56,088 nucleotides of DNA from an uncultured Eubacteriales bacterium (GTDB taxonomy: Bacteria > Bacillota > Clostridia > Oscillospirales > Oscillospiraceae). Shown here one piece after another: positions 42,806 through 49,594 of the stretch (positions are counted from its first letter, which is position 1; each line of letters opens with the position of its first letter). The notes below the pieces were generated by a model. That model had not been told where the DNA came from. It saw only the letters and a list, made by a program, of their open reading frames with translations, and ran no database searches. The stretch is from NCBI GenBank assembly GCA_900545805.1, contig URAL01000006.1:1-56088 (forward strand), in the 5' to 3' direction. A program made the translations under genes and the position numbers.

Positions 42806-44019
42806 CACAGCACCGTGAGCCTTCCGTCGGGGGCTGCAAATATCTGCACCGGCGGCGTGAGCGAGGCAAACTGCATTGGCGTGAGCACCGCCGCATAGCT
42901 TCCGGCGTTTGTGATCACAAACACATCGCCTGTCTTGAGCTTGGGAAGCTCCGTATCCTGAGCAATGACGTCCGCTCCCGTGCAGAGATTGCCGCACACC
43001 GTAACGGTCTCGGTCTCCGTCTCATCGGTGAGCGGAGCAAAGCCGAAGGCGTCAGGGCCCGTGTACAGCGGCTCGCAGGGTGCGGCATCGGATGCCCGCT
43101 CGACCATCTGCGCGATCGAAGGACGCACAAAGCCGTTGAGCGTGTTGGCAAGGATGACATATTTTTTGCCGAGGCTCGTTTTCACATCGTTTACATGCGT
43201 AACGTAGACGCCGGCTCTGCCCGATACGAAGCGGCCGGTTTCGATGAAAATTCTTGCCTCGGGGAGCTCCGCTGCGTATTCCTTGCAGAGCTTATTCATA
43301 TGCGCGCCGAGCTTTTTGAGGTCAACGGCGCTGTCCGTCGCGGCATAGGGGATGCCTATGCCAGAGCCCATATTGACAAAGTGCAGCTGCCTGCCGAGAG
43401 TCTTTTGACATCTCACGGCGAGCTCGAACATGCGGCCGTAGTAGTCGCAAAGGCGCGGCGTGTCCAGCTCCTGACTGCGAGAGTGGACATGGATGCCGCA
43501 GATATGCAGATTTTTGAGCTTGTCCCACTCGGCAAGCTTTTTGAGCGCCTCGTCCTCGTCGATACCGAATTTGCAGGATACTCCGCCCTCTCCGTCAAAT
43601 GTGAAGTTAGGGTTTATGCGCACGCCCGCCTCCGCCTTCACGCCGTGGCGTGCGGCGAGATACTGTATGCGCTCAAGCTCGGCGGCACTGTCGGCAATGA
43701 TAACGCATTTTTCGAGCGCCGCGTCGAGATCGTTCATACTCTTGCCGGGCGCGGAATAATAAATATCCTCCGGCGCGAGTCCGAGCTTCACGCCCATCGT
43801 CACCTCGCCCATCGAGGCCGCGTCAAGGCCGAAGCCCTCGTCGAAGATGCATCTGAGCACCGACGGGTGCGGATTTGCCTTGGCAGAATACAGAAAGCGC
43901 ACTCCCTCAAAGCTGCTGCCGAGGGCCGCGATGCTGTCAAGTACAGTCCGGCCGTCATAAAGATAAAAGCTCTCGTATTTCTCGGCCAGCTTCAGAATAA
44001 GCTCACGGTCAAGCATCAT
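42805..44019 (-). CDS. PLP-dependent decarboxylase (diaminopimelate/ornithine decarboxylase family)
   Basis: A fold-type III PLP enzyme of about 404 residues. The PLP lysine is in FLYSAKANPHPSV, followed by GFGLDAASMGEV, the histidine motif ICGIHVHSRSQ, the phosphate-binding GSGIGIPY and the C-terminal active-site cysteine line VCGNLCTGADVIA. It is related to LysA but divergent, so the substrate (diaminopimelate, another basic amino acid or a carboxylated polyamine) is not fixed. ATGs at 44019 and 44016 are both possible behind AAAGGAG. It is coupled to the Nudix gene. Confidence 0.85.
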   Translation of the reverse strand: MMLDRELILKLAEKYESFYLYDGRTVLDSIAALGSSFEGVRFLYSAKANPHPSVLRCIFDEGFGLDAASMGEVTMGVKLGLAPEDIYYSAPGKSMNDLDAALEKCVIIADSAAELERIQYLAARHGVKAEAGVRINPNFTFDGEGGVSCKFGIDEDEALKKLAEWDKLKNLHICGIHVHSRSQELDTPRLCDYYGRMFELAVRCQKTLGRQLHFVNMGSGIGIPYAATDSAVDLKKLGAHMNKLCKEYAAELPEARIFIETGRFVSGRAGVYVTHVNDVKTSLGKKYVILANTLNGFVRPSIAQMVERASDAAPCEPLYTGPDAFGFAPLTDETETETVTVCGNLCTGADVIAQDTELPKLKTGDVFVITNAGSYAAVLTPMQFASLTPPVQIFAAPDGRLTVL

Positions 44020-44045
44020 TTTCGCTCCTTTCATTCATTTATTTT

Positions 44046-44077
44046 ATAAAAATTTCCGGCTGCGTGAGCCGGAAATT
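44046..44077 (-). terminator. Terminator beyond repeat copy A
   Basis: The stem AATTTCCGGCT/AGCCGGAAATT with loop GCGTG; on the minus strand it is followed by TTTTATAAAA. It would stop transcripts coming from the 80-aa gene through repeat copy A. Confidence 0.7.
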
Positions 44078-44084
44078 AAATTGA

Positions 44085-44301
44085 GACTGTCAAAAAACCT
44101 ATGCTGCTGAGTAAATACAACCGCGCAGCGGGGGAGTTTGAGGGGGCAAGGCCCGCCTCAAGTTGGATTATAGCCATCAAAAATGCCTGAGCCATCAGGC
44201 TTTTTGACGAGCGAAGCGAGATTTTTCGTGAAGCGTTAGCTTCACAAAAAATGTGGCGTATTTGAAGCGTGCAAAAAAGCCATTGGCTTTTTTGACACGC
44301 T
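44085..44301 (-). repeat. Dispersed structured repeat, copy A
   Basis: A 217-bp intergenic element, here in the opposite orientation to copies B (46856-47066) and C (54632-54922). Read on the minus strand it has hairpin 1 (CAAAAAAGCC/GGCTTTTTTG), hairpin 2 (GTGAAGC/GCTTCAC between T and A runs), hairpin 3 (GCCTGA/TCAGGC), the conserved GATGGCTATAATCCAACTTG and a GC-rich stretch CCCCCGCTGCGCGG, ending TTTTTTGACAGTC. The hairpin arms differ from those of B and C but keep pairing. No coding potential is seen. Confidence 0.85.
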
Positions 44302-44311
44302 GAAAATATTG

Positions 44312-44554
44312 TCACTCGATCTCGAGCTTCATGGGCAGCCAGAAGGTGAAGCCGTAAAGCATGGTGTTTATAAAGCAGCGGGTATCGTCATACCATACCT
44401 TTTTGCCGGCCTTTTTGGCAACGGCAAAATACTCGGCCAGGTGCAGGCCGTAAAGCACCATGGGCAAAACGGGATTCTTCTTCCAAATGGAATATGCGAT
44501 GGTTGCTGCGCTCAGGCCGAGGACGCCTCTGCGTGCAGTGCTCCAATAGTTCAT
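44312..44554 (-). CDS. Small membrane protein, 80 aa
   Basis: An 80-residue protein with two short hydrophobic stretches (GVLGLSAATIAYSIW and LPMVLYGLHLAEYFAVA), then a polar KKAGKKVWYDD segment and a third weak helix (CFINTMLYGFTFWLP). I do not recognise the family. ATG at 44554 follows AAGGAGA, and a promoter lies at 44592-44620. It is the only gene of its unit; its transcript would run through repeat copy A to the terminator at 44046-44077. Confidence 0.75.
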   Translation of the reverse strand: MNYWSTARRGVLGLSAATIAYSIWKKNPVLPMVLYGLHLAEYFAVAKKAGKKVWYDDTRCFINTMLYGFTFWLPMKLEIE

Positions 44555-44591
44555 AGTAATGTCTCCTTATCCTTAATATCAAGATGAATGT

Positions 44592-44620
44592 ATTATATCA
44601 AACATTTGTCTGTTAAACAA
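44592..44620 (-). promoter_or_regulatory. Promoter of the 80-aa membrane protein gene
   Basis: On the minus strand TTGTTT (44615-44620), a 17-base spacer and TATAAT (44592-44597). Confidence 0.65.
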
Positions 44621-44624
44621 GCCC

Positions 44625-45578
44625 TTATTTATCCCACGTCCGCTCAGAGATTATATATCTCGGGCGGCGCTTTGTTTCCATATATATCTTGCCGATGTAT
44701 TCGCCGATTATGCCCATGCAGATAAGCTGCACACCGCTGACAAAGCAGATTATGCACGTCGTGCTCGCCCAGCCTGCAACCGCATGGCCGCCGAGCGCGG
44801 AGACTATTGCCCATATGACACCCACGAAGCTCAAAAGCGCGACTGTAATACCGAAGCTCATTATAAGTCTCAGAGGCTTTATCGAAAGGCTCGTTATGCC
44901 GTCTCCGGCAAGCGACAGCATCCTGCGCAAGGGGTATTTGCTCTTTCCGGCCAGGCGCTCGGTACGCTTATACTCAACGCTTGTGCTCTTAAAGCCGACA
45001 AGCGGCACCATGCCGCGCAGAAAGAGGTTTACCTCTTCAAACCTCGCAAGCTCTTTCAGAGCCCGCGCACTTATCAGCCTGTAGTCTGCGTGGTTATATA
45101 CGATATCCGCGCCCATGGCCGAGAGGAATCTGTAAAAGCCCTGCGCGGTCGTGCGCTTAAAAAAGCTGTCGCTCTCGCGGTCACACCTCACGCCGTAGAC
45201 TATATCGCAGCCGTTCAAATATTCGCGCACCATGTCGTCCATGGCATTAATATCGTCCTGCCCGTCGCAGTCTATTGATATGCTTATATCGCAGCAATCC
45301 TTAGCCTCCATGAGCCCGGCGAGCACGGCGTTCTGATGACCTCGGTTCCTACTCTGGCTTATGCCGATACAGTGCTCGTCGCTTTGCGCGAACGAGCAGA
45401 TGATATCCCAGGTCTTATCGGCGCTGCCGTCGTTTACGAACAGAACGCGGCTGTTTTCGGATATAAGGCCGGTATCCGAAAGCTCCTTAAGCTTATTTAA
45501 AAACATCGGCGCTGTTATCGGCAGCACCTCCTGCTCGTTATAGCAGGGGATAACGATGTACAAAACGGGATGCTCCAT
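44625..45578 (-). CDS. Glycosyltransferase family 2 (GtrB/DPM-like)
   Basis: A 317-residue membrane glycosyltransferase. The N-terminal GT-A domain has VIPCYNEQEVLP, the VLFVNDGSADKTWDII line and SIDCDGQDDINAM, which supplies the metal-binding acidic residues. Two C-terminal helices (IMSFGITVALLSFVGVIWAI and ICFVSGVQLICMGIIG) and the closing GEYIGKIYMETKRRPRYI are typical of enzymes that load sugar onto undecaprenyl phosphate. It could supply lipid-linked sugar to GT-C enzymes such as the PMT-like protein at 35977, which is inference. ATG follows AAGGAG. Confidence 0.93.
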   Translation of the reverse strand: MEHPVLYIVIPCYNEQEVLPITAPMFLNKLKELSDTGLISENSRVLFVNDGSADKTWDIICSFAQSDEHCIGISQSRNRGHQNAVLAGLMEAKDCCDISISIDCDGQDDINAMDDMVREYLNGCDIVYGVRCDRESDSFFKRTTAQGFYRFLSAMGADIVYNHADYRLISARALKELARFEEVNLFLRGMVPLVGFKSTSVEYKRTERLAGKSKYPLRRMLSLAGDGITSLSIKPLRLIMSFGITVALLSFVGVIWAIVSALGGHAVAGWASTTCIICFVSGVQLICMGIIGEYIGKIYMETKRRPRYIISERTWDK

Positions 45579-45606
45579 GTTCTTCTCCTTAGTAATTACT
45601 GTTTAA

Positions 45607-45635
45607 ATTTTAATCCATCGGCCGGGCAGTGTCAA
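45607..45635 (-). promoter_or_regulatory. Promoter of the GT2 gene
   Basis: On the minus strand TTGACA (45630-45635), a 17-base spacer and TAAAAT (45607-45612). Confidence 0.7.
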
Positions 45636-45649
45636 TTAAGAATTTCCCG

Positions 45650-45678
45650 TTGATTTCTGCCGAATGTTGCAGTAAAAT
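45650..45678 (+). promoter_or_regulatory. Promoter of the HD/phosphopantetheinyl transferase operon
   Basis: TTGATT (45650-45655), a 17-base spacer and TAAAAT (45673-45678), divergent from the GT2 promoter. Confidence 0.6.
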
Positions 45679-45708
45679 AATACATCATCTTTTCAGGAGG
45701 AGATATTA

Positions 45709-46251
45709 ATGAGCTATATTCCCACAGTTGAGCAGGCAAGGCAGCTTGTCATGGAGTTTAACAAGGAGCCGTTCCACCTCCAGCACGCCGAGACCGTTTC
45801 CAAGGTCATGGGCGAGCTTGCTAAGGAATATGACCCGGAGCGGATTGATTACTGGGCTGCCGTCGGCATGCTTCACGATATAGATTTTGAGCTCTACCCC
45901 GAGCAGCACTGCGTAAAGGCAAGGGAGCTGCTGCACGATAAGGATATTGACGAGTCGGTCATCCACGCCGTTATAAGCCACGGCTACGGCATCTGCATCG
46001 ACGTTGAGCCTGAGCTTTTCATGGAAAAGGTGCTGTTTGCGACCGACGAGCTGACGGGTCTTATAGGTGCCGCCGCCCTCATGCGTCCGACGGGCATCTC
46101 CGATATGGAGGTAAAGTCCGTGAAGAAAAAATTCAAGGACAAGAAATTCGCGGCCGGCTGCTCACGCGACTTTATACTGCGCGGCGCGGAGATGTGCGGC
46201 TGGGAGCTTGATACGCTTATTCAGAAAACGCTCGACGCGATGCGCGCATGA
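45709..46251 (+). CDS. HD-domain hydrolase
   Basis: A 180-residue single-domain HD protein. The metal-binding histidines and aspartates appear as FHLQHAETVSKVM, AAVGMLHDIDFELYPEQH and ESVIHAVISHGYG. Such proteins are phosphohydrolases on nucleotides or nucleic acids; the exact substrate is unknown. ATG follows AGGAGGAGAT. Its end overlaps the phosphopantetheinyl transferase start by four bases (ATGA). Confidence 0.88.
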   Translation: MSYIPTVEQARQLVMEFNKEPFHLQHAETVSKVMGELAKEYDPERIDYWAAVGMLHDIDFELYPEQHCVKARELLHDKDIDESVIHAVISHGYGICIDVEPELFMEKVLFATDELTGLIGAAALMRPTGISDMEVKSVKKKFKDKKFAAGCSRDFILRGAEMCGWELDTLIQKTLDAMRA

Positions 46252-46829
46252 TAAGGCTTTTTATCGCCGACGTTTCGGGTCTTGATATAGATGCCTGTCT
46301 TGCCTCGGTTTCGCCGCAGCGCAGGGAGAAAACGCTGCGCCTCAAAAATGATGACGATAAGCGCCGCAGTCTCGGTGTCGAGCTTCTGCTTGAAAAAGCC
46401 GCGGGACGCAGCGACTACGCTCTGACGGAAAACGGAAAGCCCTTTTTCCCCGACGGCGGCGCTTACTTCTCGCTATCGCATTGCGGAAAATATGCTGTGT
46501 GCGCAGTCTCCGGCGTGCCCGTCGGCGCGGATATCGAGCTTGCGCGCGATAACGCTCTAAGTCTGGCCGAGCGTTTCTTTATGCCCGATGAGGCCGCGCT
46601 CGTTGAGCGCTCCCTGACGCCGGAAGCCGAATTCTGCCGTCTGTGGACGCTCAAGGAGAGCTATATAAAGGCCGCCGGCCTGCGACTGGGCGATGTACGC
46701 ACATTCTCCGTCGTGCACGGAGTCGAGGGATATTCCTTCGGCAGCGCGGGCATTGGAGAATACCGCATAGGATACTGCGTGAAAGCGCCGGATATCGGCA
46801 AAATTGAAATAATAAACGAAAAACTCTGA
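46248..46829 (+). CDS. 4'-phosphopantetheinyl transferase, Sfp type
   Basis: Transfers phosphopantetheine from CoA to a carrier-protein serine. The 193-residue protein is Sfp/AcpT-like, with the motifs YFSLSHCGKYAVCAVS, VGADIELARDNAL (metal-binding Asp and Glu) and FCRLWTLKESYIKAAG. It is not the short AcpS type. Its natural carrier protein is not in the window. The last codons (EKL and stop) lie inside the left arm of the terminator at 46817-46853. Confidence 0.92.
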   Translation: MIRLFIADVSGLDIDACLASVSPQRREKTLRLKNDDDKRRSLGVELLLEKAAGRSDYALTENGKPFFPDGGAYFSLSHCGKYAVCAVSGVPVGADIELARDNALSLAERFFMPDEAALVERSLTPEAEFCRLWTLKESYIKAAGLRLGDVRTFSVVHGVEGYSFGSAGIGEYRIGYCVKAPDIGKIEIINEKL

Positions 46830-46853
46830 GGTGTTTCCCCTCAGAGTTTTTCT
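46817..46853. terminator. Terminator, left copy of a 37-bp direct repeat
   Basis: The stem AAAAACTCTGAGG/CCTCAGAGTTTTT with loop TGTTTC. The identical 37 bases recur at 47069-47105, on the other side of repeat copy B. The stop codon of the phosphopantetheinyl transferase lies in this copy. Confidence 0.88.
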
Positions 46854-46855
46854 CA

Positions 46856-47066
46856 GCTTGCAAAAAAGTCCAAGACTTTTTTGCACGCTTCAAACACGCC
46901 ACATTTTTTGTGAAGCTTACGCTTCACAAAAATCTCGCTATGCTCGTCAAAAAGTCCGTGCCGGACGTTTTTGATGGCTATAATCCAACTTGAGGCGGGC
47001 CTTGCCCCCTCAAGCTCCCCCGCTGCGCGGTTATTTTTCCGCAGCAGCATAGGTTTTTTGACAGTC
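46856..47066 (+). repeat. Dispersed structured repeat, copy B
   Basis: A 211-bp element in the same orientation as copy C. Hairpin 1 is GCAAAAAAGTC/GACTTTTTTGC, hairpin 2 GTGAAGC/GCTTCAC and hairpin 3 GTCCG/CGGAC, followed by the conserved core GATGGCTATAATCCAACTTG, the GC-rich CCCCCGCTGCGCGG and the end TTTTTTGACAGTC. It is flanked two bases away on each side by the 37-bp terminator repeat, as if it had inserted there. Confidence 0.88.
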
Positions 47067-47068
47067 CG

Positions 47069-47105
47069 CGAAAAACTCTGAGGTGTTTCCCCTCAGAGTT
47101 TTTCT
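47069..47105. terminator. Terminator, right copy of the 37-bp direct repeat
   Basis: Identical to 46817-46853. Here the stop codon of the HAD hydrolase (47093-47095) lies in the right arm, read on the minus strand. Confidence 0.88.
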
Positions 47106-47782
47106 AATAATTCGGGCAGTTCGGACAGCGCGTGGATCTCGCAGTCGGGGCGTATTGCGTCTCCGCACGGCAGACGCTTCGGGTTAAACCAGCAGGTCTT
47201 TACCCCTGCGTTAATGCCGCCGAGAATATCCGACGAGAGCCTGTCGCCGACGATGACGGCCTTGTCGCGCTCAAAGCCCGCTATACGTGAGAACGCAAGC
47301 TCGAAAAACTCCCTCGACGGCTTATCCGCGCCCAGGCGCTCGGATATGAAAATATCCTTGAAATACGGCACGATGCCGGCGCTTTCAAGGCGGCTGTCCT
47401 GCACCGAGGCCGTGCCGTTTGAGACAATGTAAAGCTCATATTTGCCCTTGAGCGCCTCCAAAAGCTCGGGAGCTCCATCGACAAAATAGTGGCCTATGCC
47501 CAGGAGATACTCATAGCTTGCCTGAGCCAGCTCACTGGGCACGTTTTTTATGCCGAGCTCGGCAAAAAGCGCGTCAAAGCGCCGCACGAGCACCTGCTCA
47601 CGAGTGAGCTCACCTCGTTCGAGCATTTTCCAGTGCTCGTCGTTGATCGCACTATAACGCGAGATGACCTCCGGCGTTGCCGGAACGCCGATGCGCTCAA
47701 ATGTCTTTTTTATCGCCGCTGCCTCGGCCTTTCCGAAGTCGAGCAGCGTATCGTCAATATCCATCAGAACATACTTTATCAT
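47093..47782 (-). CDS. HAD-family hydrolase, YjjG/YfnB type
   Basis: A 229-residue haloacid-dehalogenase-fold phosphatase. Motif I is MDIDDTLLDF with the nucleophile Asp, motif II YIVSNGTASVQDSRL, motif III GADKPSREFFELAF and motif IV AVIVGDRLSSDILGGINAG. It belongs to the subgroup of pyrimidine-nucleotide phosphatases (YjjG, YfnB) that clear non-canonical nucleotides. ATG follows GAGGTGA, eight bases after the TPR gene, so the two are one operon. The protein ends EKL within the terminator. Confidence 0.92.
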   Translation of the reverse strand: MIKYVLMDIDDTLLDFGKAEAAAIKKTFERIGVPATPEVISRYSAINDEHWKMLERGELTREQVLVRRFDALFAELGIKNVPSELAQASYEYLLGIGHYFVDGAPELLEALKGKYELYIVSNGTASVQDSRLESAGIVPYFKDIFISERLGADKPSREFFELAFSRIAGFERDKAVIVGDRLSSDILGGINAGVKTCWFNPKRLPCGDAIRPDCEIHALSELPELLEKL

Positions 47783-47790
47783 ATTTCACC

Positions 47791-48873
47791 TCAATGCACC
47801 GAATAAAAGCTCCAGTCGTCGCGCAGCGAGCGCGGCGCAGTATCCACGAGCCTGCCGAGCCAGAGCTCAAAGGTCAGATTGTAGTTATCGAAAAAGCTCA
47901 TACGCGCCTTTATCCCGTCGCGTCCGAGCTCAAAGCCCGGCTTTTCGACAACGGCGTCAAATATGCCGGAGACCTGCTCATAGACCTCCTTCATCAAAGC
48001 GGGCGACGGCATGCCGAAGGCAAGCGATTTGAGCTTATCGGCATTTTTGCAGAACCAGTCCCAAAAGCGGCTGAGCTTTTCGCCGTCTATAATGCGCGGC
48101 GCAAAGTGTGAGTTCTTCTGCTCCATAATCTCTCTGATGCTCAGCGCCGAGGACGCTTCAAGCTCCGGCGAAATCTCCCTGAGCCTGCTCATTTTCTCCG
48201 CCGCCTGAGCTTTGCGCCCCGTCGCGGCGTAAAGCGTCGCCCAGGTGACGAGCAGCTGAGGCGGTGCATAGTCGTACCTCTGCGCTTCATAAAGCTCAAA
48301 CTCCGCATCGTCATAGCGGCGCATCATGATAAGGCAGCTTGCTAAATTGCCGTGGACAGAGCCCAAAAGCGGGGAAACACGCACGGCAGGTACCTCGTCC
48401 TTTTTCGGGCGCGAGAGTATCGCGTCGAGGGTCTTTAAATATGTATTGACCGCGGCCTCGTAGTGCCGCTGAGAGTGCAGACATTTTGCAAGCATGAGAT
48501 ACACCATGTAAAACTCCGGCTCGCGCTTTGCCGACTCCCCGTAGTAGACCGTCGCCATATCCATAAGCCCCATTTTTTCGCAGCATGCGCCCATGAAAAA
48601 GTTAAGCGCGGCAAAATCCTCATCGGTGCGGCAGGCGTCAAAGAGCTTTTCGAGCTTTCTTGCCCCTGTGCTGTGCTTCCCCGCACTCATGAGATTAAGA
48701 GCGCTCGCAAGCTCTAAACGTGAGGCCTTATCGTCCGCAAACGCGGGCTCCATTATGTCGCCGAACATGCGGCTGTGCGTGCTCCAGGCTCTGTCAAAGC
48801 CGTCGGAAATTTTACGGCTTTTGAGCAGGATAGCCGCGCACTTATTTCTTATTAATCTTCGTTTTTCGTCCAT
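47791..48873 (-). CDS. TPR-like repeat protein, 360 aa
   Basis: A soluble helical protein. Tetratricopeptide-like units are visible around residues 75-240, for example FFMGACCEKMGLMDMATVYY, MLAKCLHSQRHYEAAVNTYL, NLASCLIMMRRYDDAEFELY and TWATLYAATGRKAQAAEKMS. The C-terminal 100 residues form a separate part of unknown type. GTG at 48876 and ATG at 48873 are adjacent; ATG has GAGGTG six bases upstream. It probably mediates protein contacts. It is first gene of the operon with the HAD phosphatase. Confidence 0.8.
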   Translation of the reverse strand: MDEKRRLIRNKCAAILLKSRKISDGFDRAWSTHSRMFGDIMEPAFADDKASRLELASALNLMSAGKHSTGARKLEKLFDACRTDEDFAALNFFMGACCEKMGLMDMATVYYGESAKREPEFYMVYLMLAKCLHSQRHYEAAVNTYLKTLDAILSRPKKDEVPAVRVSPLLGSVHGNLASCLIMMRRYDDAEFELYEAQRYDYAPPQLLVTWATLYAATGRKAQAAEKMSRLREISPELEASSALSIREIMEQKNSHFAPRIIDGEKLSRFWDWFCKNADKLKSLAFGMPSPALMKEVYEQVSGIFDAVVEKPGFELGRDGIKARMSFFDNYNLTFELWLGRLVDTAPRSLRDDWSFYSVH

Positions 48874-48902
48874 CACTGCACCTCGGACATGTCATTCTCT
48901 GA

Positions 48903-48931
48903 ATTATATGTCAACTCGGCATTTGTGTAAA
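48903..48931 (-). promoter_or_regulatory. Promoter of the TPR/HAD operon
   Basis: On the minus strand TTTACA (48926-48931), a 17-base spacer and TATAAT (48903-48908). Confidence 0.65.
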
Positions 48932-48954
48932 GCAAAAAATCTTTTGTTAGCGTA

Positions 48955-48983
48955 TTGACATTCAACGGAGAATGTGATAATTT
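48955..48983 (+). promoter_or_regulatory. Promoter of the HDADHIRQ membrane protein gene
   Basis: TTGACA at 48955-48960 is clear. The -10 box is either TAATTT at 48978-48983 (17-base spacer) or GATAAT at 48976-48981 with an extended TG. Confidence 0.5.
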
Positions 48984-49043
48984 TTATTGACCAAGTGGTA
49001 ATTAAAACTTCAGGCATTTTAAATAATCGGGGAGGAAATGAAT

Positions 49044-49562
49044 ATGACAAAGTCTCAGAAGGATGAAGCAAAATTCCTTGACACTCGCATCGACGACGAG
49101 ACCGCATCCTTTATTGAAAAGTGGAATCTCGCCATTCTCGCCGCAGCTCTGCTGCACGACGCAGACCACATCCGTCAGGCCGTTAAATGGAAGTATAAAA
49201 TTCCGCTCCAGCTGTGGATTATAAACCTTGCTGTCTATGTCCTGCCGACGGTTTCGGAGTTTCTTATCCGCAACAAGCGCTCTTCCTCGTTCATGACCGT
49301 CGTTTCCAGCGGCATCGTGACGAGCGCGGCGTTTCTGAAGGTCCACCTCTGGAAGCCGACGACCGACATCTGGGGCGTTTGGAACAACAACTACTTCAAG
49401 CTCGCAAAGGGCGTATGGCACGAGGGTCAGTTCATAAAGGGCATCGACTGGATCGACTGGGCGCTGCTGCTCGACCTTCCGGCAGTATCCATCCCCGCAT
49501 GCATCGCTTCGCTTAAAAAGCGCAAAGAGGTCAAGGAAAAGCTTTTGACCGAGGGGAAGTAA
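49044..49562 (+). CDS. Membrane protein with HDADHIRQ motif, 172 aa
   Basis: A 172-residue protein with about four hydrophobic segments (LAILAAALL, LWIINLAVYVLPTVSEFL, FMTVVSSGIVTSAAFL, WIDWALLLDLPAVSIPACIA) and a polar motif LLHDADHIRQA after the first, which could bind metal or heme. A conserved-looking WGVWNNNYFK segment is present. I cannot assign a family. ATGs at 49038 and 49044 are both open; the second has nine-base spacing from GGGGAGG. Confidence 0.72.
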   Translation: MTKSQKDEAKFLDTRIDDETASFIEKWNLAILAAALLHDADHIRQAVKWKYKIPLQLWIINLAVYVLPTVSEFLIRNKRSSSFMTVVSSGIVTSAAFLKVHLWKPTTDIWGVWNNNYFKLAKGVWHEGQFIKGIDWIDWALLLDLPAVSIPACIASLKKRKEVKEKLLTEGK

Positions 49563-49575
49563 TCAAAATCGACAC

Positions 49576-49594
49576 GGGAGAGCTATGCTCTCCC
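49576..49594 (+). promoter_or_regulatory. Hairpin over the start of the metal ATPase gene
   Basis: A perfect eight-bp stem GGGAGAGC/GCTCTCCC with loop TAT. It contains both the only ribosome-site-like sequence (GGGAG) and the ATG at 49585, and is followed by ATTTTGAC. It could act as a weak terminator or hide the start site. Confidence 0.5.

Noticed and set aside
44070..44320. Target-site duplication around repeat copy A
   Set aside because: Flanks were compared and share no convincing direct repeat, unlike copies B and C.
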